The translations under genes were made by a program, and so were the position numbers. 64,000 nt of DNA from Jacaranda mimosifolia (lineage: Eukaryota; Streptophyta; Magnoliopsida; Lamiales; Bignoniaceae): positions 31,178,369-31,242,368 of the forward strand of contig CM032127.1 in assembly GCA_018894105.1 (NCBI GenBank), in the 5' to 3' direction. A model generated the notes under the pieces. The model worked only from the letters and a program-made list of their open reading frames with translations, was not told the origin of the DNA and did no database searches. Of this stretch, positions 63,289 to 64,000 are shown in pieces (position 1 is the stretch's first letter; each line of letters opens with the position of its first letter).

Positions 63289-64000
63289 CTGCAATTGGTT
63301 AAGCAATGATATTAGTTTTCCATATCTCTAACTCCGGGTAAAAACCTTAATCAATGATTAATATTAAGAAAACTAACTTTCGGATTATAAAATTTCTTAG
63401 AAAGCAAGAGGCAAAGAGAAGAAAGCGAAACACACAAGCTGGAAAGAAAACTAAGAAAGGAAAAGGATCAACCTCAAGGAAATTAGATGATACTATGTGT
63501 TGATGGAAATTCCCTCCACTAGTTTCACTAAAAATAAGAATAGGATCACGCATCTTTTGTACGTAAAAACATACAAAACATAGAATTCATACTTTCATAG
63601 TCCTCCAGATGTGATACTATCACATAATTGCTATTCCCGTCAAATAAATGCCACTCACAAGGTACAAAACTCAAAATAATAATTACATTGACCAAAACTA
63701 AGTAAGCAGGCATATTTTTGGCAAAGAAGCACATAGCCCAACCTTTATGGCGTACAAAGAATAGCATTACAACAAGAGCATCGAGCAAATGTCATCGAGC
63801 ATTAAATGGTGAGTCAACTGTGAAAAGAGCACTTCTAAAATCATTTCAATGTAACCATTTTCGATGGGTATAAAACTTGTGCAACTAAATGAAAAGGTTT
63901 AGATTGATGGTCCCACTCGATTCACACTAAAAAACAGAGCATACTAATGGCTGGTTCTAGAACCTTCCTTTTTGTTTGAAGAAGTATAAGCAATAGAAGT
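63289..64000. other. Upstream flank of DRP1 pseudogene (copy 2)
   Basis: Matches 20,158-20,648 up to 63,777, then about 12 bp of filler, then matches 24,784-24,991 to the window edge. No supported coding frame; I found no first exon with a start codon. Confidence 0.55.

Overview
The window reads as nuclear DNA of a flowering plant, most likely a eudicot. It is AT-rich and spliced. Two LTR primer-binding sites match the plant initiator-Met tRNA. The host-derived exons belong to midasin (MDN1) and to a plant DRP1-type dynamin. I cannot name the species. No intact host gene, rRNA or tRNA was recognised. Almost everything is nested, broken Ty3/gypsy retrotransposon sequence plus pseudogene exons of the two host genes.

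Three retrotransposon families are present. G1 has LTRs of about 650-730 bp, an iMet PBS, and a pol frame that runs through the polypurine tract into the 3' LTR; this suggests a CRM-like chromovirus. G2 has an LTR of about 2.35 kb, an iMet PBS and a chromodomain-type integrase tail (Tekay/Del-like). G3 is Tat-like: tandem-repeat LTRs, a second archaeal-type RNase H, and a long 3' internal region carrying a degenerate gene in antisense orientation.

Layout. The window is mainly one collinear segmental duplication in direct orientation. Copy 1 (about 310-24,991): G1 remnants (1-8,087), G2 gag/LTR/integrase (8,088-13,019), G1 gag-protease (13,020-14,926), an internally deleted G3 (14,927-18,563), then DRP1 and MDN1 pseudogene exons (18,564-28,070, minus strand). 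A junction region (28,070-31,626) holds a G2 3' end, a GA microsatellite and scrambled G1 pieces. Copy 2 (about 31,627-64,000) repeats the order: G1 (31,627-38,662), a short G2 LTR stub and integrase (38,663-40,218), G1 gag-protease-RT start (40,219-42,437), a complete G3 with matching 5-bp target duplications (42,438-54,972), a further G1 remnant (55,131-57,389), an unassigned stretch, then MDN1 and DRP1 exons (59,190-64,000). The copies differ mainly by large independent deletions, some with filler DNA, and by one apparent LTR-mediated inversion.

No element looks autonomous: each pol region has stops, frameshifts or deletions. The most interesting items are the antisense gene with its own TATA box inside G3, the chimeric open frames made by in-frame deletions, the inverted LTR pairs that could fold into long hairpin RNA, and the interleaved MDN1/DRP1 exons. 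All family assignments were made by eye from conserved motifs and need similarity searches to confirm.
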